64,000 nucleotides of DNA from Cheiracanthium punctorium (GCA_038373885.1 JAWZYV010012525.1:1-64000); one strand, 5' to 3'; numbered from the stretch's first letter, positions 23,561 through 34,919 are shown. The notes: generated by a model not told the origin, from the letters alone. Made by a program: numbers and translations.

Positions 23561-24563
23561 CGTGACCGTTCCCACATTTTGCTTGAATTTAAAAAAAAAA
23601 AAAAAGGGAAAAACACATTATTAAATTGTAGGAGTAATGCAGTTATGCTAGTATTTCATTATTTTCTTTATAACAGTCCGGAGTAAAGCAGATTGAGGAA
23701 CGTGCTTTGGTCGCAGAGTGAAAGAGCTCTCCTCTCTCCTTGGGTGAAAGCAAAACCGGAATGGCCTAAAAACTGAACATTTTTTAACTTTCCCTTGTTT
23801 TTGAAGTAAAACTTCTTTAGTCGCGACTAGGGGGTAACTCAGATTTTTTTTTCTGATGGAAGTAACGCTCAGTAAAGGAAGTGACGTATATGTCATATAC
23901 TCCACGGCAAGCGCGCCTGAAAAAGAGGAACCACGAAAAATCTTACATTTTCGACCGCTCGCTCCTTTCGCCGACTTCATTGTTGAAAATGGATTATCAT
24001 TATTATCATTATTTAGTTTTTCTTGAGATGGCAACGTTATCCACAAAATATGTATTTAAATATCTCGTTTTGCCGATGTCAACTAGTTGTAAAATTCTAT
24101 ACTCTCTGAGGAGTTTGTGAAGATTTCCGTTGGGAAATAACTTTTGAATTAAATTGTTTTTAAGAGGTCTAACGTTTATTTTCTTGAGTGTGTATCGTTA
24201 GATTGTGGCTAGTACTTATTTACAGACATAGAATTATTACTGCCGTGGTGGTATTTGATGAACATACAAATGCCAAACGCGTTTTAAAATAAACGACTTG
24301 GTGCAGTGATTAATATTTGGTGTCCGCTTACTAGAAAGCTGGGTTAGTATTTTGACTAACTCTTGATATGCTTTAACATTCATCGTGTAAAAATACGGGG
24401 AACCTGTTAGGGAAAGAAACGGCGATTTCTCGCCGTTTCTTTGAGACATCAATCTTTATTTATATATCAATAAGCGTCTTGAAGGTACTCCAACATATAA
24501 TTTTACATGTAATCCCAACCTCACAGGAGGTTGTCGATAATCCTTATTTTTAGATGAATAATA

Positions 24564-24705
24564 CAGGGGCGTAGCCGGGGGGAGGGGAGATATCGGGATA
24601 TATCCCCCCGAAATTTTTGGATTAGTGATGAAATTCCGTCTATTTATACACATATAAGTTCATATCCCCCCCCCTCCCCCGAAAAATTTTCCTAGCTACG
24701 CGCCT
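24564..24705. mobile_element. 142-bp hAT MITE with exact 8-bp target duplication
   Basis: The ends CAGGGGCGTAGCCGG and CTAGCTACGCGCCTG are inverted. GAATAATA occurs at 24556-24563 and again at 24706-24713. Internal G-rich and C-rich arms can pair. It has no coding content and is related in its terminus to the 10896 element. Confidence 0.93.
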
Positions 24706-24738
24706 GGAATAATATACAAGGTTTTGGAAAAGCACAAA

Positions 24739-24960
24739 GAAATGGAACCTGTCTGCAATCGAACCGGAAAAGTAGTTGGAAACGTCAGTTTAAGAACACT
24801 TTTCCTGGATTCTAACCCAAATTCGACAGAACAACGGTTTAAGAACAAGGAGATGGAGCACCACAATTAAAGGGACAGTGGCTGCAAATGTACCTAAACA
24901 GCAGAGGGAAATTTTCGTTTAGGAACACTGTTGGAGGATCATACTTCGATCTAAAGCTTG
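24739..24960 (+). repeat. Dispersed repeat with TTTAAGAACAC motifs, copy 1
   Basis: Motifs such as GTCTGCAATC, CAGTTTAAGAACAC and TTCCTGGATTCTAA recur in the same order in diverged form at about 28082-28402 (GGCTGCAATC, CAGTTTAAAAACAT, TTCCTGGATTCTAA). The 199-codon open frame starting at 24888 spans this repeat and unrelated flanking DNA; I do not consider it a gene. Confidence 0.5.
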
Positions 24961-26248
24961 AGATTAGCAGTCGCCAGATCGCCAGTGGCGACTGTGCAAA
25001 ACAGTCTGTCAGTCGCCAAAATTGGCGACCTGCAAAATTTACTCAGCAAGCAACCCCCCTCCCCCCTCGTTTCCGTCCCCGTAACAAAAGTCGGCGCTGT
25101 ATGTCCGAGCAAAGTAAAGCAAAGCAGTTGAAAAAACGTCTAAAATTGATGATGCGCAAAATTTACTTAGTCCCGCCCACCCTCGGCCTCATAGGAAAAG
25201 CTGAATGTCAGCGCTATATGGACAAGCAGGGGAGAAAGGGTTGTAGACGTCTATGGGAGGGGAAGAAAGGGGAGGAGCTCATCATAACTGATAATATACA
25301 TGTAACATTTGGGGGGGGGGTAGGAACGCACCGGAACAGAATACTCAGGGTCCCTCTCTGTGACCTGACCCGTTGGTTGACCTTGACCCTTTGCACCATC
25401 TCATTATTTTATTACATATCCACATCGACATTCCAGTACGCAGAGAGGCATATCCGTGGGACATTACACGTGGTCGCAAAAATCTGAACAAAAGTATTAT
25501 TCTAATTATAATTTGTTACAATTTCTACAATAGACGGCCGTAATAAAAGGAGAAGAGTGAAAAGGACTTTTATTTAAAACTAAATTTGATATTTGCCTAC
25601 TGATACAATATATGACTGTATGTGAAAGATGCATTAAGTATCTCATTAATAAGACATTGTACTGAAGGAACGAAGCTAATATTTTTCTAAATTATAGTAC
25701 TCCCCTTTGTATATTTTCCGTCGTTCGAATCAGTCAGGGTCCAGTCAACTTAAGAGTAATCGATTATATTTAAAAAAAATTTCATGTGATCTTTACTATG
25801 ACCCTTCTAAAACTGTAGACGGGAAGCACGTGCGTTTTTTTTTTAAATTATTATTATTAACTTCAAAACAATACACAAACCCTCTGCTTTTGAAAGGTCG
25901 ATGAAGAGGTTGGCATTCTTTGCATCCTGATTTACGCTACAGCAGATCGAAAACTACCACGCAAGATGCTTTATTTAAAACGAACAAAAACGTTATTTTG
26001 TACATTCGAATACGCAAATAAAAACTAATGTCATAAACATACCGTTTTCAGTTTTAAATAAATCTAATTTCAGCTGCTTTCATATTATTACGTTTTTCCT
26101 TTTGCAAGAGTTTTGGCATCTCTACAATAGCGCGAGAGGGAGGGGGAAGAGAAACAGACAAAACACTTGATTTTGTTTTATTTTGTAATCACTGGTAAAA
26201 GCGCTCGCTCTTCAAAGCTTAAATAAACAGATCTCCATGCCTTTAGAA

Positions 26249-26278
26249 TTCTCGGACAGCGTTACAGCTGTCCGAGAA
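26249..26278. repeat. Short perfect hairpin
   Basis: TTCTCGGACAGC and GCTGTCCGAGAA are exact inverted arms of 12 bp around a 6-base loop. Function is unknown. Confidence 0.85.
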
Positions 26279-26433
26279 GAGAGAAGTGTTTCTCCCCCCC
26301 CCCCCCCCCTCCTGTTCACACTTCAAGCTTTTTTTTTTTTTCCAGTTCCGTTTTAATGACAGGAAGTTTCTCTGTAGATTATACGAATGGAAGGCATTTT
26401 TGGTCGGCCGAAGCAAAAGTGTATCCCCCCCCC

Positions 26434-26571
26434 CATGGGCGCCGGCAGCAGGCTCCCCCCTGGATTTTTGTATGCAGTGTTTTTAGTTGCTTTTTTGCTC
26501 TTTCCACATGGTAACCATATGTTGAAGTAGTCTCCCCCCCCCCCCTTGGAAATATTCTGCCGGCGCCCATG
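26434..26571. mobile_element. 138-bp MITE with CATGGGCGCCGGCAG ends
   Basis: The 15-bp terminal repeats CATGGGCGCCGGCAG and CTGCCGGCGCCCATG are perfect. Runs of C flank both sides, so an 8-bp C duplication is possible but cannot be proved. It has no coding content. Confidence 0.8.
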
Positions 26572-28081
26572 CCCCCCCCGCAAAAATTTCTCCCTGTTTA
26601 AGTTATTTCTTTTATATGATTCACCTTTGTAAATTGAACCCTTAGTATGTGTAACGTTCGTTAAAAAATGTTTTACATAATCAGACACTTGATTATTTGA
26701 AAGTGGAAACCTTGAAAATGGGCTGTTTGAGTAACACATGCTTACGATTTCCCCATCTTAAAATGCATCTGATTTTCCTTAAAATTTGATAAGATGCTTA
26801 GTGGGTTTTTTTTTTTTTTTTTTTAAATAGGAGGTTGGGGAGCTACTACCTTAAGTAAAATAACCGTTTGTTAGCTTCTTGCAAGTCCAAAATTAGTAAA
26901 TTAGGAGGAAGCGTACTGTCGAAATTAATAGAAAAATTGGGGCCCTTGATCATCTTTCTTTTATTAAGTCCCAATTCCTTTTCCCCCCATAAATTCCATG
27001 AATGAAAGGAGAGATAAATTAAATAAATAGTAGTGACAACTTTCTAATAATGTCAAAATATTCTATATCACTTAGCCATACAGATTTCAGGTTGGCAGAT
27101 TTTTGGGAGTCCACTGTATTTATTTAATAACCAACTATTTTTCGTAAAAGATACGTTTGAATTAATCTGAAGAGAAATTTTAAAGTAAAATATTTTAAAT
27201 CATTAATTTTATTACAATTCTCTATTTTTAAGAGATTTTTCACTTTTAATTTGGGTTTGGGGGAGGAGGGGGGGTTAAGCTCCTATAGCCTCCTCCATGT
27301 GTGTACCTATATATAGTATAGACACAGACAGTGATGTGATGATTCTAACAAGGAGCTGCAGCCAATCAGGAGGAATTAATAAATTTTAAATTCATAGTAC
27401 TTAGATTTCTTTAAATACAGCTAGTTATTTCTGAATGTAATATATGGAACATGCCATGCATTATTACTAAAAAAGCATTGAATCATTAAATGTACAAAAT
27501 AAAAAATCTCATATTATTTTCATATATCTGAAAGGGAGGAGCAAGGGTGTCGAAAACAAAAATTACGTAAGTACGGAAAATTTTGGCCACTAACTATATC
27601 AAAGTGGCCACTGAACTTTGTAGGGTCACTGGCCACTGAGGAATTTTTTTAATCTCAAGCTTTACTTCGATCCCACGAAGGTAAATTTATAGGAGGGGAC
27701 ACTTCGCTTAGAAAGTTGGATAACGCCGTTGTTGCAAACAGATGGCACTACGCACACTGGGTAACTGCACATCTCAGGTTGTCCATCGAGGCGAAGTAAA
27801 TGGAGATCGTTGAATTATCAAACTTCAAAAAATTAAATACATAGACTTCGTGACATATAGTAATTACTGGTTTCGGATGTATTTTAATTACATAATTGTC
27901 TTATAATACTATTTCGTAGTGAATATAGGCAATAGTTTCGAAGTGAAGTGATATTATTATTTGTCAAATGGCAGTTGCATTGGCCGTTAGACCATTTAAA
28001 CTCCTAAATATTATGTATGTCGTGTCTGTTATTATTTTGCCCAAAAGATGTATTTTAAGAAATGTTAGTACGTAAGAAACG

Positions 28082-28402
28082 GATCCTGGCTGCAATCAAT
28101 CCCAAACAATGGACAGAACCTGCAGTTTAAAAACATGGATACAGAACAATAATTCGAAACCTACTAGCAGACAAATCAACGCTTAAGAACACTCTGTGAT
28201 AGAAAAACACAACAAAAATTATACTACCTGCACCCGAACCCCACAAACAGAGGAAAACATCAATTAAAGAACACAGTTAAAGTATAATACTAGACTACGG
28301 ACATTCCCCCCCCCCCATTAGACCCAACCTCCAGACGGAACAATGGTACACGAAAACAGTCAAAGAATAATACTACAACATGGACACTTCCTGGATTCTA
28401 AG
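28082..28402 (+). repeat. Dispersed repeat with TTTAAGAACAC motifs, copy 2
   Basis: This is the diverged relative of 24739-24960. Degenerate TTAAGAACAC-like motifs occur near 28132, 28174 and 28263, and TTCCTGGATTCTAA near 28388. It runs straight into the endonuclease fragment that follows, so the two may belong to one element. Confidence 0.45.
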
Positions 28403-28670
28403 TAATTTTCATGAATTACCAATGATTCTTACTGGAGATTTTAATGTTAATTTTTGCTCTCAAGAATCTCATTCGTTAGTTGATTTTTTAAAAGAAAAAT
28501 TTGATCTAACTATGAATACTTCTCGACTTCAATCAAAAACGCGTTTCGGTATAACGATAGATGCTGTATTTTCAAGAAAATTAGCAAATTTAGAGAGTAA
28601 AATTTATGTTTCACATTATAATTACCACAAACCTATAATTTCATACATAAAAATTATGATGACATCCAAG
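28380..28670 (+). pseudogene. Endonuclease/exonuclease/phosphatase domain fragment of a transposon
   Basis: The frame carries the family hallmarks LTGDFNVNF, TIDAVFSR and SHYNYHKPI, which correspond to the GDFN, ID-x-x-F and terminal S-x-H-x-P motifs of EEP nucleases. Only the C-terminal half of such a domain is present (about 95 residues). EEP domains of this type accompany some Helitron and non-LTR elements in arthropods; the short pattern resembles Helitron-associated versions, but that choice is inference. The 5' part is absent, and hAT copy B has inserted at 28671, so the open frame runs on into transposon sequence. It cannot be functional. Confidence 0.75.
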
Positions 28671-29735
28671 CAGTGGCGGCCCGTGGTCAAAACTGTTAGT
28701 GCAGCCGGAAGCATATGAGCCCCCCCCCCCCTCCTTCCTCCAGACAGGATTGGAAAATCTTTGTTACTGAATTCGAAAGCTGGCGGATTAAGCCCTCACC
28801 GAGGGAAAAAAAAAAAAAAAAAAAAAAAAAGAAATTACATAAAAAATGTAAGAGATCCTATTTTACTTCCATAAAATGGACATAAACTTCAACCAGCCGC
28901 TCTTATCCTCAAAATTGCATTAATCTGTGTCTGATTCGAAGTTTCCTTAGAACTTTGAAATTTTCTTTTGTAACGATAACTTGAGAAGAAAAGAAAAAAA
29001 AAGAAAACTTATTTTTTATAATTCAAATCAATCCTCCTTTCTTTTAAACATGCGAATCGGTCAGTGATGTCCCCATAAAAAGGCGTTGTTTTAATTCAGA
29101 TATCAATAATTTTAAAAGCTCTTTAAAATTTCCCATGTTTAAAGAATTTTCTCGCTCGCCATGTCTTCTAAATGCCAGTTCTTGCTTACTTAAAAACAAT
29201 ACTGCTTTGATAGGTAATTGTCCATTCATAAGCGTCTATTCAGGCTTACCTTCTTGATAAATTCAGCAATATAAAGTCGAGAGTTTTTCAAACATACATT
29301 CTCCTGACCCCCTCCCTCAATTCTCGTCCGAGCCAATCAGTTAGTCGAGTTCTCAAGTTCAGCCGCTGTTAAAAAATCTTTCATTGGCTGTATCAGCTGC
29401 ATACTCCCTATGCCGGAGTGGCTGCTTGCGTAGACGTTCTCATGGCAACGGTGCTGCCAATTTTCTTTTCAGCACTCTGGGCTGAACCAAAGATTTTCCC
29501 AATTTAATTGCGGGAAGATTAAAGTGCTTTTTTTCGGAATGAGCGATCCGGCCACTATACTTTTTTTTTTTTGTTGTTGTTTGGTTTTTTTCGGAGATTT
29601 TTTTAATTTACTGTAGGAATTCCACAATTCTAATCTGAATTTAGGAAAATTAGTGGAATAAATTATTTTAAAGTATGTACTGATAATTTCAAGTGCAGCC
29701 CGGCTGTACTTGCTGTATCCCACTAGCCGCCACTG
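28671..29735 (-). mobile_element. hAT-type element, copy B (no internal insert)
   Basis: This 1,065-bp relative of copy A lies in the opposite orientation. The ends are CAGTGGCGGCCCGTGG and CCACTAGCCGCCACTG. Flanking octamers CATCCAAG (28663-28670) and TATCCAAG (29736-29743) match at 7 of 8. It preserves the undisturbed sequence (around 29308-29315) at which element C inserted in copy A. Its frame of about 60 codons is shared with copy A but has no recognised domain. A 28-base A run is at 28803-28830. Confidence 0.93.
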
Positions 29736-30944
29736 TATCCAAGTACCTATTTCCAATGAATAATATAAAAATAACATTTATATAATCTTTGTAAAGTACA
29801 TGAATAATAAATATAATTAAATTATAATATGATATTTATTTTAAGTTTAATCATTTCAGTGATATGTGTCGTAAACGTCAAAGAAGTTTTACTTCAATCG
29901 CACGTAAAGATTACACGCATACACTTTTTTTTTTTTAAGCAATCCGGAGTTGACTGGCAAAACTGAGGGGGGAGAGGGGGTTACGCACGTGCATACAGAT
30001 CTATTTTTATTTAGGTATTTTTGAAACAAAGTTTTTCATTTATGTATTTAAGAATAATAAAAATAAAACGAGAGAATGATTAAAAAAAAAAAAAAGAAAT
30101 TCCAGTGTTGTTCTCAGCTTCCCACCTCTTGCGTTTCTGTTTATGAGATAACATAGTTGAATCTTTAGAATGTCGAGCCGGAAAGTAGGTCACGACTAAC
30201 TAGATTCAAATAATCCGTTATCAGCCTTTCTGCTGTTATTTGCGCTTTTTTTTTTTTCGCGCTGCCGCTTTGGAATCTTTAAGATTTAAATAAACAGAGC
30301 CAGCTGACCAAGTTGTTATTTTTTTTTCTCCCCATCCTCTCTTCTATACTAGCTACCGCAGCTGTAAAATATTGTGTTTTTGTTAAGTATCTGTCGTAAT
30401 TGTTGTATGTATCTGTCGTAATTTGAGACCAAATGCAGAGTTTTTTGTTCTTTTTCTTTCCTCGGAGTAGATCCTTTTATAATGAGCTTTTACATATAAA
30501 ATAAGTGAAAGTGAGGTACGTGACGAAAAAATTCGGATTGATAGACTGATTAGTTCATTGAATGATGTCAGCAGCAGGGTTTTGCTATGGCGCAAAAAAT
30601 AATGACAGTAACTTTAATTAAAGAAAAGGCGTTAAAAGAAAAAGCTAAATCAATGCAGCAAACAAAAATTATCGAGATATTTTGTAAAAGATAATGTTGC
30701 AAAATAAATATTATGCAATTTATGAGATTGTTTGTTTTTTGTGTAAAAGGAGATCGAAAAAAAGCCTTAAAGCGGGCACATAGGGTGAAAAGTGGTTTTC
30801 TCGCTGAAAATCAGAAAAAAATCCCCAGAATGTCCGAAATCACCGCGGTCCCAACGATTCCGGATTTGAGAGTTTGTACTGTATTTTGTAAATTAGAAAA
30901 ATTAAGGGGAAAAAGGACCCAAAATCCAAAAAAACCTTCGGTCC

Positions 30945-30974
30945 CGACCATTCTGGATAATCGGTCCTATACTG
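30945..30974 (+). mobile_element. Right end of a pogo/Tigger-like element
   Basis: GGATAATCGGTCCTATACTG followed by TA is the inverted partner of the end at 23485. The open frame of 93 codons just upstream (30713-30994) reads across the terminus and is not a gene. Confidence 0.5.
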
Positions 30975-31461
30975 TATTATACGTCTGTTATTAACAAATA
31001 CACAATACCAAAAGAATCTGGTGCTATAATATCACTAATTAACGATACAATATGTGGCGTTTTAAAAAGTGACGAGCTCGGCAGACAATCCGATTGATCC
31101 CATTGATGTTGCTAGTTGCATGTTTTTCCATTGGCTTACTTACTTCAGTCCTCTGCGGAAACACACGATCAGTTTGGTGAGCCAACCGCATTCTATTTAT
31201 TTATAAACAGAGCGCAGAATGACAAAGTTTTCATCATACTAAAGTACTTTAATTAAAACCAGATTGAAGAAAATCTGATTGAAATTAGCTGAGGATCAGA
31301 AAAGATTAAAAATTGCAGAAGTTCTGAAAGTGTTAAAATTCGCAGAAGTCCACTAATCAGCTATTTAAAATTAGTGGATTTCCACTAATTTGCGAAAAAT
31401 CACATGCCTGCATACCCTCCCAAAATAAATCCTAGTACGTCATTTATGTTTCTTTTTTTCT

Positions 31462-31548
31462 GGGGGAGGGCAGTGGCATTTCTGATGATTTTCTAGTTAA
31501 TTAGATCATTTTCATGAGTGCAGCATTTCTTCCATAAATTGCAGTACA
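31462..31548 (-). mobile_element. Diverged end fragment of the TA-flanked element
   Basis: Read on the minus strand this matches the first ~85 bp of the element at 15450: the terminus (here GCAGTAC-side ATTTATGGAAGAAATGCTGC) and a following ACTC-TGAAAATGATC, TTAACTAGAAAATCATC. Many substitutions show it is older than the copies at 15450 and 36837. Confidence 0.65.
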
Positions 31549-31555
31549 TATAGTA

Positions 31556-31675
31556 CAGTCAACTGCAGTTATAGTGCGCCTCTGGGGTCCATCAAATTTG
31601 GTCCACTATACCCGAAGTGTTCCCATAGTAAACAGAGATACTATATGTGAATCGGGATTAATCCGAAGTTGACAG
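31556..31675. mobile_element. 120-bp pogo/Tigger-like MITE (CAGTCAACT ends)
   Basis: The left end CAGTCAACTGCAGTTAT and the right end, read inverted as CTGTCAACTTCGGATTA, are imperfect inverted repeats with TA on both sides (31554-31555 and 31676-31677). A truncated relative is the target into which the Penelope-like element at 32510 inserted. Confidence 0.75.
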
Positions 31676-32509
31676 TATATAACATCCCATGCAAAAACCC
31701 TTAACGAGTTAAAAATTTGTGATGCAGCATTTTACTTTATAGCTATATGAATATTAAATATGGGTCGTAAAAATAATGATATCAAATTTTGAGTGACACC
31801 CTGCTGAGATTTTTAAAGATTTGTTTTTAAGTTCCATTACAGTTACTTTTGTTTTATTTTCTAAAGGAGATTTACACATTTAAGCAATGCTTTTAATTAT
31901 GAAATACACTGTCAAATATGTCACACTTTCACTGAGTCTATATAATGTATTCAAATGAATTTATTTCAATAATTTAATTTATCTTTTGCGTCACGCTATC
32001 CAAAAGGTCAATTAAAATTTATGTAAATATTTAGTTAGTGTCAAAGTAACCAAACTAAGTAAGTGAAATGTATATGAAAATTTTGGTTGGTTGGTTGGTT
32101 GTTGTTGGGGCTGGCTGCATCACTCGTAGAACTGTTGTTCTCCGTGATAAAGGTAAAAAAAGTTATTTTATAAATTTAATAGAAAACAGCCAATCAAAAA
32201 CATATTTCTCTTCAAAAACAACAATCTATCTTCAAAAGCAACATATTAACAATAATATACTTTTATCTATGGTCATAAAACGAATTAGGAACCTTTTATG
32301 AATACCACCAGCAGAAAAAGATGGTACTACATTAAGTTGAATTTATTTTATTTTGTATTTTATTTATTAATTAATTTTATTTTGTAATGAAAATTTTCTC
32401 TTAGATTAAAATTGTTCTCTTTCGAAATAAAACTATTAAATTTGAATCCAAAAAGTGTTATACTATAAAAAAATCAATAAAATCAAAAAATCCCGAATCT
32501 CATATAGTA

Positions 32510-33966
32510 TTGAAAAAACACTCAAAATACTGGTGTTAAACGATAAAGTAATTAAAAAACTTTGTAAAAAACACACATAAGAAGTAAAAGGAAAGAGGAT
32601 ACGCGTTTCGTTCAAAAATTGTTTTGAACTTCTTCAGTCCAAGCCCTTCGTCGTAAAGAACACAGGGAACTGAAAAGTGAAAAACAAGCAAGATGTTGCC
32701 ACAAGGGGCAAAGAAAAGTCGAACAAAACCACGGAGAGGGGAGAAAAAAAAATTTAAAAAGGGGGATAAAAAGGAAAGGAAAGAAGCACAAAAAATACTG
32801 AAATAAAAAAGGAATAAAGAAAAATAATAAAAAAGGGAACACACAAGTACAAACACACACACAAAAAAGAGAAAACAGAACAAACAAACAAAAAACAAAT
32901 AGCACACGTTTTTTTTTTTGGTTTTTTTTTTAATAAGCCTAATACTTCTACTAATACTATTAATTTTCACAACGAATTAATTGTACTACCTTTCTTTTCA
33001 CCTTTTTGCTACAAAATTTCTAAACTTCTCAAAAATTTCGGTTTCAAAGTCATTTTTAAACCTGTTAATAAACTTAAATTTTCTTCCCTTAAAGATCCTA
33101 TTCCTACTGAGAACCGTTGGGGTGTTTATTATATTCCTTGTGAATCTTGTGATTTGGGCTATATTGGTCAGACCAGAAGAGCTCTCAAATTTAGGCTCAA
33201 AGAGCATGAGAGATATGTCTCTAAGCACGAACTTTCCAAATCTTCTATTGCCTCACATTGTTGGAATTCCAATCATCGATTTCAGTTTTCTAAGGCTAAG
33301 ATTTTGTGCACTCCTCAGTCTTTGTCCCATCTGGATTTTTTGGAAGGTTTTTCCATTACCCAGCACTTAGATCGTCTTGTGAACGATGGTTCTTCCGTTC
33401 CTTTCGTTCATTCTGCTTGGAAGTTGCTGTTGTAAGGTTCTTTTCACTTTCTTCGTCCAACCCCCCCTTTTTTTTTCCCTGTTTCTTTAATGTGTATGTA
33501 CGTGTGTTACTTTCTTTTTCGTTTTTATTTAAAAAAAAAAATTATATATATATTTATTGTGCTGTCCTGTTCGTGGTTTTTATTAAAAAAAAAAAAAAAA
33601 AACGTGTGCTATTTGTTTTTTGTTTGTTTGTTCTGTTTTCTCTTTTTTGTGTGTGTGTTTGTACTTGTGTGTTCCCTTTTTTATTATTTTTCTTTATTCC
33701 TTTTTTATTTCTGTATTTTTTGTGCTTCTTTCCTTTCCTTTTTATCCCCCTTTTTTAATTTTTTTTCTCCACCTCTCCGTGGTTTTGTTCGACTTTTCTT
33801 TGCCCCTTGTGGCAACATCTTGCTTGTTTTTCTCTTTTCAGTTCCCTGTGTTCTTTACGACGAAGGGCTTGGACTGAAGAAGTTCAAAACAATTTTTGAA
33901 CGAAACGCGTATCCTCTTTCCTTTTACTTCTTATGTGTGTTTTTTTACAAAGTTTTTTAATTACTT
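32510..33966 (+). mobile_element. Compact Penelope-like retroelement with long inverted terminal repeats
   Basis: A 12-bp direct repeat, TCTCATATAGTA, flanks the element (32498-32509 and 33967-33978). About 370 bp at the left (to ~32912) is repeated in inverted orientation at the right (from ~33597). Shared landmarks are the AGCACACG/CGTGTGCT boundary, a block ending in ACGCGTTTCG, and AAAGTAATTAAAAAACTT at the outer end. Between them lies the C-terminal end of a Penelope-like protein. The reverse transcriptase core is missing, so this copy is 5'-truncated and non-autonomous. The target is a relative of the MITE at 31556, so the empty site can be read there. Confidence 0.9.
32932..33435 (+). 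pseudogene. GIY-YIG endonuclease end of a Penelope-like polyprotein
   Basis: The open frame encodes a linker with VIFKPVNKL and KDPIPTENRWGVYYIPC, then GYIGQTRRALKFRLKEH: the G-V-Y and Y-I-G strands and the following Arg/His region of a GIY-YIG nuclease. SIASHCWNSNH and SHLDFLEGF supply the later conserved His/Asn and Glu positions. In Penelope-like elements this domain follows the reverse transcriptase and nicks target DNA. No start codon or RT is present here: the frame enters from the left inverted repeat. The nuclease part itself is uninterrupted and ends at a normal stop at 33435. Confidence 0.9.
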
Positions 33967-34284
33967 TCTCATATAGTATCTCTGTTCACTATGGGAACCC
34001 ACATGGGTTGGGTTTTTTAAAACCCTGAAATGAAATCTAAATTCATTATAATTTGGTCGTAAAATATACCAAGTTACAGAGATTATCCCTTCCCCCCCCC
34101 CCCCTGAGAACAGGTAGCTTCATTTTAAAGGGCTCATTTTTAAATATCCCATTAGGAGTGTCTCTTTTTGAAAAAAAAAAAAAAAAAAAAAAAAAAAGAA
34201 ATAAAAGAAAAGATAACATGCATACTTCACTGTTTCCTGAAAACAAATTAGCATTTAATAAATTTTAAAATAACAGGTACTTAC

Positions 34285-34633
34285 TCATATTTTCATGCAC
34301 ACTTTTCCAACATTTTGTCAAATGGCAGGAGGAATTCAAGCTACCCATCTTTGTACAAGGCACAAGGAACACAAATATGAGCACAAAAAGAACACAAACA
34401 ACTAATGATAATATAAATAAAAATCTGCGAAGCGGAGACATAGGAAGATCTTTTGGATGAACTTCATAGATTTCCACATGCCCTCCATCTTTTGTCAACT
34501 CGTTTGAAGCAACAAATGAATTTTTAAAGCAAATCTTTTTCCCATTTTCTTCTTTACAGGGTCCAGATTCATCTTCGTCACTCTGACTTTGAGAAAGAGG
34601 CATATAATGTCTTGGCGTTGTATTGAGTTTCAT
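34285..34633 (-). CDS. FAM234-like (ITFG3-like) protein, first coding exon
   Basis: The start ATG at 34633 has an in-frame TAG six bases upstream (34639-34637), and a possible acceptor (TTATTTAG) ends at 34646, suggesting a separate 5' untranslated exon. The exon encodes 116 residues: an acidic, serine-rich cytoplasmic N-terminus (1-70), one membrane span (about 71-91) and the start of the ectodomain with the V-P-C motif right after the span, as in FAM234 proteins. N-glycosylation sequons are seen at N100 and, across the junction, N115. The donor GTAAGTAC starts at 34284, phase 1. The orientation is type II. Only about 298 residues of an expected 500-600 are in the window. Confidence 0.88.
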
Positions 34634-34919
34634 AGTCTATGTCACCTAAATAAATGATAAAGGACATAAAAATAAGTTTTTATAACTGCAAACATTAAAA
34701 ATTACATTTTTTAAAATCAGTCATACCTTGTTAAAAGCCAGTGTCAGCAATGGATTTTAAAGAAAGAACAATATTATTTTAAAGGATTGTTGTTGTTATT
34801 TATTTTAAATGATTATTTAACTGATATAAGTAATTACTATTTTTTAAATTAAACTAACAAAGGGAGGCTCAAACATTGGGATCACTGATTTTGATGAAAT
34901 GTAAGGATTATAGCAGATC
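34634..34919. promoter_or_regulatory. Presumed 5' region of the FAM234-like gene
   Basis: The interval upstream of the start codon is AT-rich with no recognised repeat. A splice-acceptor-like TTATTTAG is 12 bp before the ATG. The promoter itself is probably farther right, beyond an untranslated exon I cannot locate. Confidence 0.35.

Larger units (their letters stand above)
21535..34284 (-). other. FAM234-like gene intron 1
   Basis: This 12.75-kb intron separates the membrane-anchor exon from the first propeller exon. It contains hAT and pogo MITEs, a Helitron-type endonuclease relic and a Penelope-like element. Unassigned stretches are 22320-24563, 24706-26433, 26572-28379 and 29744-31461. 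They hold AT-rich sequence and homopolymer runs, and I see no further FAM234 exon. The direct phase match of exons 1 and 2 suggests none is missing. Confidence 0.7.

Noticed and set aside
23648..24046. A 132-codon minus-strand frame in intron 1 of FAM234
   Set aside because: No known motif, no convincing splice sites and no start context; it lies next to a pogo-like end.
24888..25487. A 199-codon open frame on the plus strand
   Set aside because: It has no recognisable domain, mixed composition and spans a dispersed repeat plus C/G runs. Codon content looks random.
32536..32970. A 144-codon phenylalanine/cysteine-rich minus frame and its plus-strand mirror near 33490-33960 that looks like multi-span membrane protein
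   Set aside because: These are the T-rich inverted terminal repeats of the Penelope-like element read in translation.
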